From Prochlorococcus marinus str. MIT 9201 (GTDB lineage Bacteria; Cyanobacteriota; Cyanobacteriia; PCC-6307; Cyanobiaceae): 64,000 bases of DNA. The stretch is taken from assembly GCF_000759955.1 (NCBI RefSeq), contig NZ_JNAL01000018.1, positions 62,001 to 126,000 on the forward strand, in the 5' to 3' direction. The number at the start of each line of letters is the position of its first letter. Positions within the stretch are counted from its first letter, which is position 1. Both the position numbers and the translations under genes were made by a program. The notes beneath the pieces were generated by a model. It saw nothing but the letters and a program-made list of their open reading frames with translations. It ran no database searches and was not told the DNA's origin. Positions 9,667 to 19,054 of the stretch are shown here, piece by piece.

Positions 9667-9713
9667 ACACTATATGCAGTGTAATTGAATTCAAATTATA
9701 CTGCATGTAGAAA
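9667..9713 (+). promoter_or_regulatory. Paired NrdR-box-like operator over the promoter of the CobO-like/dcd/thyX operon
   Basis: ACACTATATGCAGTGT (9667-9682) matches the NrdR box consensus ACACWATATATWGTGT at 14 of 16 positions. A weaker copy, ATACTGCATGTAGAAA (9698-9713), starts 31 bp later, i.e. three helical turns, the spacing expected for tandem NrdR boxes. Viewed another way, 9670-9686 and 9694-9710 are 17-base inverted arms with 15 matches around a 7-base spacer. A -10-like TATACT lies at 9697-9702 inside the second box, so a bound repressor would block transcription. NrdR itself is not in the window. Confidence 0.55.
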
Positions 9714-9727
9714 AGGAATCTAAAATA

Positions 9728-10309
9728 ATGGGAATTAGTTCAGCTAATAGTTATTCCAAAAGTGACATCAATGTTGTGAATATAAATAGCGCTGACAAAA
9801 CAAACTCAAGAAAATTTATACAGAACGGGCAAATCCAAATCTATCAATCTTCATTCAGAGGCAGTTATTCTTCTATTATTAGTGATTCATTAAGAAATGC
9901 TGCTCTTGGTAGAAAAGTACTTTTAGTTCAATTTATGAAAGGAGGGGTTAAACAAGGGGTTGCTAATGCAGTTAACCTTTGTGGAAATTTAACTTGGGTG
10001 AGATCATCACATTCCTTTGATCAATACAATCCTGAAGAAATTGAAAATAATAAAAATTTAAAAGAGTCTATTCAAGAATCTACACTTGAATTGTGGAATT
10101 TTAGCAAACAAGAATTACTTTCTGGAGAAAATGATCAAATCATACTTGATGAAATTTTCCTTGCTATTGAAATGAAGATAATCGATAAAGATGACTTGAT
10201 TTCAACACTTGAAAACCGATTTATATCAGGAGATGTAATCCTTACTGGTACAGACATACCTAAAGATCTATTAATGATGGCCAATCAAGTAACCGAACTT
10301 CGCTCATAA
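9728..10309 (+). CDS. CobO/BtuR-like P-loop-fold protein with degenerate Walker A
   Basis: 193 residues. From about residue 32 the protein aligns by eye with corrinoid adenosyltransferase (CobA/CobO/BtuR): ALGRKVLLVQFMKGG corresponds to GHGKKVGVVQFIKG, QIILDEIFLAIEM to the LDE Walker B strand, and DVILTGTDIP...VTELR to the C-terminal VIITGR...VSELR. The nucleotide loop GNGKGKTT is replaced by SSFRGSYSS, so the Walker lysine is absent. It may bind corrinoid or nucleotide without being a normal adenosyltransferase. An AAGGA ribosome site lies at 9713-9717. dcd starts five bases after its stop and thyX follows, suggesting a nucleotide-metabolism operon. Confidence 0.7.
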   Translation: MGISSANSYSKSDINVVNINSADKTNSRKFIQNGQIQIYQSSFRGSYSSIISDSLRNAALGRKVLLVQFMKGGVKQGVANAVNLCGNLTWVRSSHSFDQYNPEEIENNKNLKESIQESTLELWNFSKQELLSGENDQIILDEIFLAIEMKIIDKDDLISTLENRFISGDVILTGTDIPKDLLMMANQVTELRS

Positions 10310-10313
10310 AACA

Positions 10314-10907
10314 ATGCTTAAAAATGATCTTTGGATAAATCAAAAAGCTTCTGAAGGAATGATTAACCCCTTCCAATCAAATTTAGTGCGGCATCTTGAT
10401 CCTGATAAGCTACAAAAACCAGTTTTAAGCTATGGATGTTCTTCTTATGGATATGATTTAAGACTTTCATCAAAAGAATTCCTAATTTTTAGACATATCC
10501 CTGGCACTGTAATGAATCCTAAAAAGTTTAATCCTAATAATTTAGAAAAAACAGTTCTTCACCATGATGACGATGGAGAATTTTTTATTCTTCCTGCTCA
10601 CTCTTATGGTTTAGGAGTGGCTTTAGAAAAGATGAAAGTTCCAGAAAATATAACTGTAATTTGCATTGGGAAAAGTACTTACGCCCGACTTGGAATTATT
10701 GTTAACACAACTCCTGCAGAAGCAGGATGGGAAGGCCACCTAACTTTAGAGTTTAGTAATAGTTCAGGGGCAGATTGCAGAATTTATGCGAACGAAGGCA
10801 TCTGCCAACTACTCTTTTTTGAAGGTGATCCTTGCTCTACAACTTATGAAGATAGAAGGGGTAAATATCAAAATCAACCTGAGAAGGTAACTCTTGCAAA
10901 AATCTAA
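10314..10907 (+). CDS. dcd: dCTP deaminase
   Basis: Converts dCTP to dUTP, the precursor of dUMP for thymidylate synthesis. 197 residues; contains SYGYDLRLS (substrate-binding), FILPAHSYGLGVALEKMKVP, the catalytic GKSTYARLGI motif and TPAEAGWEGHLTLEFSN with the conserved catalytic Glu, all typical of the trimeric Dcd/dUTPase fold. It sits four bases after the CobO-like gene and one base before the thyX ATG, so production of dUMP and its methylation are encoded together. Confidence 0.96.
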   Translation: MLKNDLWINQKASEGMINPFQSNLVRHLDPDKLQKPVLSYGCSSYGYDLRLSSKEFLIFRHIPGTVMNPKKFNPNNLEKTVLHHDDDGEFFILPAHSYGLGVALEKMKVPENITVICIGKSTYARLGIIVNTTPAEAGWEGHLTLEFSNSSGADCRIYANEGICQLLFFEGDPCSTTYEDRRGKYQNQPEKVTLAKI

Positions 10908-10908
10908 A

Positions 10909-11541
10909 ATGAGCAAAGTTGAACTAATTTCGCTAACTCCTGAAGCAGAAAAAACAATGGCTTACATTGCAAGAGTAAGTAATCCAAACAATCAGAAAAA
11001 TGAAGATTATTCAAAATTATTAAGTTATTGTATTAAACATGAACATTGGAGTGTCTTTGAGCAATCATTTATGACCTTGCAAATAGAAACTAACAGAGGA
11101 ATTGCAGCTCAAATTTTAAGACATAGATCATTTACTTTTCAGGAATTTTCACAAAGGTATGCAGATAGTTCTCAATTGGGAAATATTCCTTTACCTGAGT
11201 TAAGAAGACAAGATTTTAAGAATAGGCAAAATTCTATTCCTGATCTTTCTGATGATTTAAAAAAAAGATTTAATGCAAAAATTGCTTCACATTTTAAAGA
11301 CGCTTCAAAATTATATGAAGATTTACTAAACGAAGGAATAGCTAAAGAATGTGCGAGATTTGTTTTACCATTGGCAACGCCAACTAGAATCTACATGTCT
11401 GGATCGTGCAGGTCGTGGATACATTACATTCATTTACGATCAGCTCATGGAACTCAAGAAGAACATAAATCTATTGCCCAAAGTTGCAAATCTATTTTTA
11501 AAGAGAGTTTTCCGATTGTTTCAAAATCTCTAGATTGGTAA
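10909..11541 (+). CDS. thyX: Flavin-dependent thymidylate synthase
   Basis: Methylates dUMP to dTMP using methylene-tetrahydrofolate and FAD/NADPH. 210 residues from the ATG at 10909; a TTG at 10894 would add five residues but lies inside dcd. The ThyX signature RHRSFTFQEFSQRY begins at Arg71, and EHWSVFEQ and ECARFVLPLATPT are further family motifs. No thyA is in the window. Its stop is three bases from the stop of the convergent txlA-like gene. Confidence 0.96.
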   Translation: MSKVELISLTPEAEKTMAYIARVSNPNNQKNEDYSKLLSYCIKHEHWSVFEQSFMTLQIETNRGIAAQILRHRSFTFQEFSQRYADSSQLGNIPLPELRRQDFKNRQNSIPDLSDDLKKRFNAKIASHFKDASKLYEDLLNEGIAKECARFVLPLATPTRIYMSGSCRSWIHYIHLRSAHGTQEEHKSIAQSCKSIFKESFPIVSKSLDW

Positions 11542-11544
11542 AAA

Positions 11545-12090
11545 TTATCCATGACTACGAGGGGTAATTTCATAATTTTTATTTTCCTTTATTACTGAAA
11601 ATTCATTTTTATCGATTTCGGGATGCAATTTTCCTTCAATATCTATTTGTTCGATAGAATCTCTTATCTTGAATTCATCTTGTTTACCAATAAAGGTAGA
11701 TAACAAATCACCTTTTCTATCAAAAATATTAATTTGAGGGATTCCATTTACACCAAATTTTTGAATATACCTATCCCACTTTTGATTATCCACATTTAAA
11801 AAAACAAAATTAATATCTTTTTCGTATTCCTCTTTTAAGTTAGACACTTTTGGAGCCATTTCTTTACACACTTCACACCACTCAGCATAAAACTCAAGAA
11901 AGGTGGGCTTATTGTTTTCAAAAGCTATTTCAGGATCAACGGATAATTCTCCAAAACTCTTAAGAATGTAAGTTGATTGAAAAAATAGATTTCTAAATAA
12001 CACCAATGTAATAAATACAACGGTAATAAGTAAGAATAGTGCTGCTTTTAAATTTATATTTAGTTTTGCCTCTACACTTTTAAATTGCAT
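11545..12090 (-). CDS. txlA: Membrane-anchored thioredoxin-like protein, TxlA/HCF164 type
   Basis: 181 residues: an N-terminal membrane anchor (about residues 16-36) and a thioredoxin fold with the active site AEWCEVCKEMAP, cysteines at 72 and 75, and the cis-proline in GVNGIPQINIFD. The WCEVC motif is that of TxlA and plant HCF164, thylakoid proteins that carry reducing power into the lumen for cytochrome b6f assembly. Orientation in the membrane is inferred. Convergent with thyX (three-base gap). Confidence 0.85.
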   Translation of the reverse strand: MQFKSVEAKLNINLKAALFLLITVVFITLVLFRNLFFQSTYILKSFGELSVDPEIAFENNKPTFLEFYAEWCEVCKEMAPKVSNLKEEYEKDINFVFLNVDNQKWDRYIQKFGVNGIPQINIFDRKGDLLSTFIGKQDEFKIRDSIEQIDIEGKLHPEIDKNEFSVIKENKNYEITPRSHG

Positions 12091-12226
12091 TATGAATAAA
12101 AACTTGCTAAAAGCATCATAAATGAGTTGAACAAATAAAGAGAATTTAAATAGGTTTTCTTTTAATCAACTGATAAAGTAAGAATTAAATAATAATAAAA
12201 ATTTCTTCGATTCCTAAAATTTAATT

Positions 12227-13579
12227 ATGCAATCAATCTTTGGAACTGATGGGATAAGAGGAAGATTTAATAAAGAGATAAATTATTCTCTGGCCTACAA
12301 AGTTGGTTATGCTTTAGGTTCGAATTTAGAAAACAATAATCCAATATTAATTGGAAGAGATACAAGGGTCAGCGGAGATATTTTGCTTCAGGCAATAACA
12401 GAAGGTATAAATGCAAGTGGCAAAAAATTTATAAACCTAGGAATCTGTCCTACCCCTGCTATTCCTTTTTTAATCAAACAAGAAAAATTCAGTAGCGGAA
12501 TAATGATATCTGCCAGTCATAACCCGCCGGAATACAATGGCATAAAAATATTTGATCATACTGGCCAAAAAATTAGCAAAAATTTTGAAAATAAAATTCA
12601 AACATTAGTTGAAGAACAAAATCAAAATCAATCATTTTCTAAAAAAGAGATCTCTTTAAAAACAAATAAGGAGCTTTTGGATTTATATATGCAAAGCCTA
12701 ATCCAAACAATGGACGGAGTAAATTTAAGTAATATGAAAATAATTTTAGACACATGCTATGGATCAGCAACAACCTGCGCAAAAAAAATTTTTCAACATC
12801 TAGGAGCTAATGTAAGAGTTATAAATAATTCAAAAAATGGTTTGAAAATTAATTTGAACTGTGGATCCACTAACCTGGAACCATTAAAAAAAGCATTAGA
12901 AGAAAATACTGCAGATATGGGATTTAGCTTCGATGGTGATGCTGATAGGGTAATTGGACTAGATTCTAAAGGCAATATATTGGATGGAGATCATATTCTT
13001 TTTCTTTGGGGTAGAGAACTTATGGAACAAAAGATACTTACAAATAATTTACTGATATCTACACAAATGGCAAATTTAGGTTTTGAAAAAGCCTGGAATA
13101 AAGTTGGTGGGATTTTATATAGAACTGAAGTAGGAGATAAATACGTACATAAGGCATTAAAAGAAAAAAAAGCAGTTTTAGGAGGTGAGCAGTCAGGTCA
13201 TATACTTTCAAAAATTAATAACTTTTCTGGAGATGGGATATTGACTGCACTTCAAATAGCTAAATATTGTAAAAAGAAAAATATTACTTTAAATAATTGG
13301 CTTAAAAGTAGTTTCGAACCCTTTCCTCAGAAAATAACCAGCATCAATTTAGATTTTAATAACAATAAAATAAAACCAAAAACCAAAAGCTTAATTAATA
13401 AAACCTTAGAGAGCTGCCAATTAAACAACTCAGATAATTGTAAAGTTTATATAAGACCTAGCGGAACAGAACCTGTAATTCGAGTTCTTGTTGAGGCCAA
13501 AAATCAAAGAGAAGTTCATTCTTTATCAAGCGAAATAACATACAAACTCTCTTTAGCAATTAATAAAATAATAAAATAA
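12227..13579 (+). CDS. glmM: Phosphoglucosamine mutase
   Basis: Converts glucosamine-6-phosphate to glucosamine-1-phosphate for UDP-GlcNAc and cell-wall synthesis. 450 residues; starts with [11 protein letters not shown], phosphoserine loop [13 protein letters not shown] with the catalytic serine at residue 97, metal loop [10 protein letters not shown] at about 234-243, sugar loop GEQSGHI and phosphate-binding [15 protein letters not shown] at the C-terminus. Complete and canonical. The stop is seven bases from the end of the convergent trmB. Confidence 0.95.
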   Translation: MQSIFGTDGIRGRFNKEINYSLAYKVGYALGSNLENNNPILIGRDTRVSGDILLQAITEGINASGKKFINLGICPTPAIPFLIKQEKFSSGIMISASHNPPEYNGIKIFDHTGQKISKNFENKIQTLVEEQNQNQSFSKKEISLKTNKELLDLYMQSLIQTMDGVNLSNMKIILDTCYGSATTCAKKIFQHLGANVRVINNSKNGLKINLNCGSTNLEPLKKALEENTADMGFSFDGDADRVIGLDSKGNILDGDHILFLWGRELMEQKILTNNLLISTQMANLGFEKAWNKVGGILYRTEVGDKYVHKALKEKKAVLGGEQSGHILSKINNFSGDGILTALQIAKYCKKKNITLNNWLKSSFEPFPQKITSINLDFNNNKIKPKTKSLINKTLESCQLNNSDNCKVYIRPSGTEPVIRVLVEAKNQREVHSLSSEITYKLSLAINKIIK

Positions 13580-13586
13580 TTATTTA

Positions 13587-14216
13587 TCAAATTTTCATAT
13601 AAATCCTCTTATAAACTTCAAGTTGGTTAACAATTACATACTTCTCTCTATTAGTTTTAACTTCACATGGATTAAAACTCTGAGAATAATTAAAATTTTT
13701 TGCATCAATTTTTTTAAAGTTCAAATTACTTGATATAGTGCAATCCATATAATCAAATAAATCCTTTACATCAGTTTTGATAAAAATTAAGGATCCTTTT
13801 TGCAGGGAATTTGAGAGAATATTAATAAATTCTGGCTGAACTACACGCCTTTTATAATGCCTTTTCTTAAACCATGGATCAGGAAAGTTGAAAGAAATAC
13901 TTTTTACATTTTTGATAATAAATTTATTTTGGACATCATTCAAAATGTTATAGGCATTGCCAAATACAAAATATAAATTATTGATTTCTCTTTCACGAGC
14001 TTTTAATTTTGCAGTTTTAACTAATTTCTCACGTATTTCAATTCCTAAATAATTCCAACTGGTATTAACTAAAGCTAAATTGAATAGAGACTGACCAGCA
14101 GCACAACCTATATCTAAATGAAGATTCAATCTGGGGTCGTCAAACATTTCAATCAGAGGAGGGATTCTCTCAATTTGATTGAAATTTATACTAAGAGGAT
14201 TAACATGCTGTCTCAT
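13587..14216 (-). CDS. trmB: tRNA (guanine-N7-)-methyltransferase
   Basis: Methylates G46 of tRNA. 209 residues with a Rossmann SAM-binding motif [14 protein letters not shown], the acidic strand end GIEIREKLV, and the TrmB signature [20 protein letters not shown]. The length is normal for the family. Convergent with glmM, separated by seven bases. Confidence 0.95.
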   Translation of the reverse strand: MRQHVNPLSINFNQIERIPPLIEMFDDPRLNLHLDIGCAAGQSLFNLALVNTSWNYLGIEIREKLVKTAKLKAREREINNLYFVFGNAYNILNDVQNKFIIKNVKSISFNFPDPWFKKRHYKRRVVQPEFINILSNSLQKGSLIFIKTDVKDLFDYMDCTISSNLNFKKIDAKNFNYSQSFNPCEVKTNREKYVIVNQLEVYKRIYMKI

Positions 14217-14339
14217 ATATTTATTAATCTATTCCCACGGTAATTATATAAAGATGAATAATATTCATAACTATGACAATAGTAAGTTAAAAAGGAACAG
14301 TTTGATGTTTAATTATTATGTATTTAAAAAGAAAAAGTT

Positions 14340-14963
14340 TTGAACGTTTTTAATCAACTTTCTATTTGGCTATCCTTTCGACTTTCGATAATTTTCCTTA
14401 TTGGCATTCCTGTCACATTATTTTTTTGGTCAATCAAAAAAAGTAATAAAGCTGTTAATAAACTTCTATCAATTTATTGGAAAATATCCCTTTTATTTTT
14501 TATAAGCCTTTTACTTTTAATAGGTAAGTATAATTATGCTCTTATTGTTACAAATATTTCAACATTATTAATGACAATTTCAGTTTGGTTTTGGAACGAT
14601 ATTAATGATGAATTAAAAGAATATGATTTTTCTAACTCCCTTATCTCAACAACAAAAATATGGAGATGGTCGCTAACTTTTATATCATTTAATTTCTTAA
14701 TCCAAAGTTTACGAAACTTTAATTGCTTCTCTTTTATTAATTCAGCTGCTTGTGAAATGTGGCTTCAGCCCTCTACGAATTTATATATTATTATCAAAAA
14801 TTTATTTAATTTTTTCTTCGGAGCTAACTTTACTCAGCCGATAGCAAAATTTTTAGGATTATTTTCATTATTAATCTATACCTTAGGATTGATTCAATGG
14901 TCAATAATTAAATTTCCTAAAAATGGAAGAAACTCATGCTTCTCTGAAAATGGAAGAAGTTAA
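14340..14963 (+). CDS. DUF3177-type membrane protein
   Basis: 207 residues with about five hydrophobic helices (around 15-31, 46-62, 66-84, 110-125 and 163-185). The conserved parts WFWNDINDEL and FNCFSFINSAACEMWLQPS resemble the cyanobacterial DUF3177 family, of unknown function. The proposed start is TTG at 14340; no in-frame ATG precedes the first helix. It overlaps the next gene by 41 bases if that gene starts at 14923, or by 14 if at 14950. Confidence 0.7.
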   Translation: MNVFNQLSIWLSFRLSIIFLIGIPVTLFFWSIKKSNKAVNKLLSIYWKISLLFFISLLLLIGKYNYALIVTNISTLLMTISVWFWNDINDELKEYDFSNSLISTTKIWRWSLTFISFNFLIQSLRNFNCFSFINSAACEMWLQPSTNLYIIIKNLFNFFFGANFTQPIAKFLGLFSLLIYTLGLIQWSIIKFPKNGRNSCFSENGRS

Positions 14964-15258
14964 TTTATTAAATAATTTAGAAAAAATAAGTTCCCTAATA
15001 CCCAATAGAGTTCTTAAAGTAGAAGGTTCAATTTTTAAAAAAAATCAAACAGAACATTTAGAAATAATTATTTTTAAAGGTTTCAGTAGCTCTACCACTC
15101 ATCCAATTGAAATAGATTTAGAAAAAAAAGTTGTAGGAAATAGATTTGTACTTTCAAACTTTAAACTTTATAAGGCACCTTTAACAGAAAACAAGGATAA
15201 CTTCATTAGAGAAAGTAAAAACTCTATTTATTTTTTTGATAAAAAAAACTGGATTTAA
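14923..15258 (+). CDS. Small conserved protein of unknown function
   Basis: Up to 111 residues; an in-frame ATG at 14950 ([12 protein letters not shown]) would remove nine residues and reduce overlap with the DUF3177 gene. No membrane segment or known motif. A central segment, [19 protein letters not shown], followed by a hydrophobic/basic alternation, suggests a compact beta-rich domain. Its stop codon overlaps that of the convergent ileS by four bases. I do not recognise a function; small proteins of this kind occur beside DUF3177 in picocyanobacteria, which is only an impression. Confidence 0.6.
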   Translation: MEETHASLKMEEVNLLNNLEKISSLIPNRVLKVEGSIFKKNQTEHLEIIIFKGFSSSTTHPIEIDLEKKVVGNRFVLSNFKLYKAPLTENKDNFIRESKNSIYFFDKKNWI

Positions 15259-18161
15259 GTAAATTCAAGATTAATAATATTTGCACATCTTTTGCATAAT
15301 TTTGTATTTTGCATTCCGCTATAAGTCTCTTTTTGATAATGCCAACATCTATCACATTTTTGGCCATGAGCTTTTAGGATTTGAATTTTTCCAAGTTTAT
15401 TGTTATCGATAATTAAATAGTTCTCTGCCAAATCAGAAACCATTTGAAAATTTGAAACTATTAGCCAATCCCTAAATAAATCTACATCTTGATTACCAAA
15501 TTTCTTTAGCCAATTCAGAGAATCTTTTACAACTTTATCTTCAGGAAAATAATTCACTTCTGTTTCTAAAGCTGCTCCAATTATTTGTTTATTTCTACAT
15601 CCCTCGATGGCTTTGTTAATTTCAACTCTCAAACTTCTTAAATTTGATATGTGACCATTAAGAATAGTATTTTTCCATGACTGCGAAAAAATTGGCCATC
15701 CTCTTTGAAATACTGATTTTTCTTTGGTTGAATATGGAATATTTTGCCAAATATCTTCAGCCATATGAGAAAGTACTGGGGAGATAAGAACAGCTAAATT
15801 TTCAACAATTTTAGACATAACAAACTGACAAGATTTTCTCCTATATTCTGATTTAGAACTTACATACAACCGATCTTTTGCAATATCCAAATAGAAATTA
15901 GATAGATCTACAACGCAAAAACTTTGTAAGATTTGAAAAAATTTAGAAAATTCATAATTTTCATAAGCATCTGATATTTGATCTGTTACGTCCAGTAATC
16001 TTCCAAGCATCCATTGATCTAAGAGAGGCAATTGATCAATATCAAAGCTATCAACTTTAGGGTCATAATCATGAATATTCCCAAGAAGATATCTCGCGGT
16101 ATTACGAACTTTTCTGTAAACATCTGATAGTTGCTTGAGTATATTTGAACCAATTGGAACATCTACTGAATAATCTACAGAGCTTACCCATAGCCTTAAA
16201 ACATCAGCCCCATAAGCAGGTTCAGTTTTTTTATTATTACCTCCATTTATAATGATATTTGGATCAACAACATTCCCTAAAGATTTACTCATTTTTCTAC
16301 CATTTTCATCAAGTGCAAAACCGTGAGTTAAAACTTTCTTATATGGAGGTTTATTATTCACAGCAACAGATGTTAGCAAAGAAGACTGGAACCATCCTCG
16401 ATGTTGATCTGAACCCTCTAAATAAAGATCAGCTGGATACTTTAATTCACTTCTTAGTTCACACACTGCAGCCCAGCTAGATCCTGAATCGAACCAAACA
16501 TCCATTGTATCTGTACCTTTTTCCCAAAGATCAGATTCTTTTACATAATTTTCCGGCAATAGATTCTTAACATCCCAATCCCACCAAATATCTGCTCCAT
16601 GTTCATTAAAAAGTTCTTGAATATGATTAATTATCTCACTGTTAAGGAGAATGTCATTGCCATTTTTTTTATAAAAAACTGGAATTGGAACTCCCCACGA
16701 CCTCTGTCTAGAAATACACCAATCCCCTCTACCAACAACCATTGAATAAATTCTTTTTTTTCCAGTTTCTGGCATCCATTCAACATCTTCGATTGCCTTT
16801 AATGCAGATGATCTAAAGCCATTTACGGATGCAAACCATTGTTCTGTCGCCCTAAAAATAGTTGGTTTTTTGGTTCTCCAATCATAAGGATATCTATGTT
16901 TATATTTTTCTTGTAATAGAAGCAAATTATTTTCTTTTAAATACCCAATAATTAAATCATTTGCTTCTTTTAGGACATTTGATCCTTTGAATTGACCAGA
17001 ATATTCATTTAAGTTCCCTTTTTCATCAACAACACATGTTATCGGTAAATCATATTTTTGCCCCACATTAAAATCATCTATACCATGACCAGGTGCAGTA
17101 TGAACAATTCCTGTACCTGATTCTGTAGTGATGTAATCTCCCCCAATTACAATTTTGCAATTTTTATTCTTAGTTGGATGTTGATATTCAATATTTTCCA
17201 ATTTAGAGCCTTTAACCTCTAAAAGTATCTTGAAATCCTTATTAAATTTATTACGCAATTCAGAAGATAAATCTCCTGCAAAAAGGTATATTCTTTTCTC
17301 TTCGTCGATAGCAAAAACATAGTTTATTTTCGGATTTACTGCAACCGCTTCATTTGCAGGGATAGTCCAAGGGGTTGTGGTCCAAATAGTTATAAAAGAA
17401 TTATTTTGAAAAAAATCTTTTTCGATATTAAGATTTTCTTGGTAGAAATTCGATATAATTTCTTCAGATAATTTAGTGATTTTTAAAGAAACATAAATAC
17501 TTTTTGAATAATGTTCATCAGGATATTCTAATTCTGCTTCTGCAAGAGCAGTCCTAGAACTTGGACTCCAGTGAACAGGTTTGAGACCTCGATATATATA
17601 GCCATTTAAAAACATCTTCCCAAACACTCCAATCTGAGCAGATTCATAACTTTTCTTAAGAGTTAAGTAAGGATTATCCCAATCTCCCCATATACCCCAT
17701 CTTTTGAAACCCGCCATTTGATTATTAATTTGAATATGGGCATAAGCTGTTGCTTTTTTTCTCAAATTCAAAGTATCAAGATTTTTTCTTTCATCAGACT
17801 TTAAATTTTGAAGTACTTTTAGTTCAATAGGTAATCCATGACAGTCCCAGCCAGGCACATAATGAACTCTAAATCCTCTTAAGGTTTTGTACTTATTTAT
17901 TATGTCTTTTAAAACTTTATTAAGAGCATGACCCATATGAAGAGCTCCATTTGCATAAGGGGGGCCATCATGTAATGTAAATATTTCGCCTGAGTTACTT
18001 GAACCTAGTTGGAAATCAATATTATTATTAGCCCAAAAATTCTGAATTTCAGGTTCTCTTACCACTGAGTTAGCACGCATTGAGAAATCAGTTTTAAGTA
18101 AATTTAAAGTTTCTTTATAAGAAAATTCTGATTTTTTTTCTTCGCTATTTTGAGATTTCAT
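15255..18161 (-). CDS. ileS: Isoleucyl-tRNA synthetase
   Basis: Charges tRNA-Ile. 968 residues, class I bacterial type. The HIGH motif appears as [12 protein letters not shown], the ATP motif as [16 protein letters not shown], the editing domain contains [12 protein letters not shown] and [14 protein letters not shown], and the C-terminus has the zinc finger CDRCWHYQ...CKRC. Complete. Its last four bases overlap the stop of the convergent small gene. Confidence 0.97.
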   Translation of the reverse strand: MKSQNSEEKKSEFSYKETLNLLKTDFSMRANSVVREPEIQNFWANNNIDFQLGSSNSGEIFTLHDGPPYANGALHMGHALNKVLKDIINKYKTLRGFRVHYVPGWDCHGLPIELKVLQNLKSDERKNLDTLNLRKKATAYAHIQINNQMAGFKRWGIWGDWDNPYLTLKKSYESAQIGVFGKMFLNGYIYRGLKPVHWSPSSRTALAEAELEYPDEHYSKSIYVSLKITKLSEEIISNFYQENLNIEKDFFQNNSFITIWTTTPWTIPANEAVAVNPKINYVFAIDEEKRIYLFAGDLSSELRNKFNKDFKILLEVKGSKLENIEYQHPTKNKNCKIVIGGDYITTESGTGIVHTAPGHGIDDFNVGQKYDLPITCVVDEKGNLNEYSGQFKGSNVLKEANDLIIGYLKENNLLLLQEKYKHRYPYDWRTKKPTIFRATEQWFASVNGFRSSALKAIEDVEWMPETGKKRIYSMVVGRGDWCISRQRSWGVPIPVFYKKNGNDILLNSEIINHIQELFNEHGADIWWDWDVKNLLPENYVKESDLWEKGTDTMDVWFDSGSSWAAVCELRSELKYPADLYLEGSDQHRGWFQSSLLTSVAVNNKPPYKKVLTHGFALDENGRKMSKSLGNVVDPNIIINGGNNKKTEPAYGADVLRLWVSSVDYSVDVPIGSNILKQLSDVYRKVRNTARYLLGNIHDYDPKVDSFDIDQLPLLDQWMLGRLLDVTDQISDAYENYEFSKFFQILQSFCVVDLSNFYLDIAKDRLYVSSKSEYRRKSCQFVMSKIVENLAVLISPVLSHMAEDIWQNIPYSTKEKSVFQRGWPIFSQSWKNTILNGHISNLRSLRVEINKAIEGCRNKQIIGAALETEVNYFPEDKVVKDSLNWLKKFGNQDVDLFRDWLIVSNFQMVSDLAENYLIIDNNKLGKIQILKAHGQKCDRCWHYQKETYSGMQNTKLCKRCANIINLEFT

Positions 18162-18282
18162 ACGACTATATTAAAAATATTGGGATCAAAAGAATTATTT
18201 AAATAAATCTAATTCATTATATTCTTTCTTAATTAACCTGTAGTTTTTTTTGGGATGTTTCAATTAACCAATTGATTTGATT

Positions 18283-18732
18283 TCAGACTTTTATATTATC
18301 ATTTTTATCATTTCTTACCCACTTTTTTTGAGTTGAATTTTTATTATTGCTTGCAAAATTAAATAAATTTAAAGTTTTAGTAAAATTACCAACTCCCAGA
18401 TTAATAGCTTCTAATATTTTCGAAAAGTTTTTTTTAAATTCTAAAAAGGTAGTTAGTTTTTCCTTTTCGGTATCTGTCAATTGATACCATCTAGAAGAAA
18501 AAAGCTCTAATATATAAAAAATAACGAGTAGAGTTAATAAAATTAAAATTACAAAAAATGATTGATCTATTGTTTTATTTTTAATTATTAATATCAAACC
18601 CATTAATAAATTTAAAAAAGCTTTTATCAAGTCTTTTGGTCTGCCGAGCTCAAGATAAAGTATCGGTACAGATAAAAATATAGTCCCAATTACTATATAA
18701 AAAAATCCCAAATACAATATTAAACTATTCAT
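18283..18732 (-). CDS. Small membrane protein, possibly Ycf66-like
   Basis: 149 residues with an N-terminal block of hydrophobic helices (about 1-27, 37-50 and 58-78) and a basic, Asn/Lys-rich soluble tail. The motif YLELGRPKDLIKAFLNLLMG is reminiscent of the Ycf66 N-terminal domain (helix, then Arg-Pro and a second helix), but the match is weak and I would not rely on it. It lies alone between ileS and tRNA-Leu, 121 bases downstream-flanked by ileS on the same strand. Confidence 0.5.
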   Translation of the reverse strand: MNSLILYLGFFYIVIGTIFLSVPILYLELGRPKDLIKAFLNLLMGLILIIKNKTIDQSFFVILILLTLLVIFYILELFSSRWYQLTDTEKEKLTTFLEFKKNFSKILEAINLGVGNFTKTLNLFNFASNNKNSTQKKWVRNDKNDNIKV

Positions 18733-18804
18733 TAAATTGATTAATTAATTAAATTATAGGAAGTTGATATAGATAAACAAACCATCTATCAGAATTCTCT
18801 TAAG

Positions 18805-18886
18805 TGCGGTCGGGGAGACTTGAACTCCCACACCCGAAGATACGAGTACCTAAAACTCGCGCGTCTACCAATTCCGCCACGACCGC
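18805..18886 (-). tRNA. tRNA-Leu, anticodon UAG
   Basis: On the minus strand an 82-base cloverleaf: acceptor GCGGTCG pairs with CGACCGC, a D-arm with GGTAGACGC, an anticodon stem CGAGT/ACTCG enclosing TTTTAGG-type loop with anticodon TAG, a variable arm typical of class II tRNA-Leu, and a T-arm GGGAG/CTCCC with TTCAAGT. The 3' CCA is not encoded. It lies between the small membrane protein gene and crtR, on the opposite strand to crtR. Confidence 0.95.
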
Positions 18887-19054
18887 TCAAGTAAAATAAT
18901 AATTGAAAGAGGTATATTTTAAAAAATTTTTTAACTTAAGATAATTAATTTGACACATTAAATAAGATTAAGTATCTTTTAAAAAATTTTTTTTTATTTG
19001 ATCATGCAATCACCTTAAAATATCAGTTATATTGTTTAAAGAATATAAGAAACG

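Noticed and set aside
10894-10908. TTG start for thyX inside dcd
   Set aside because: The ATG at 10909 follows the dcd stop by one base and gives the expected N-terminus.
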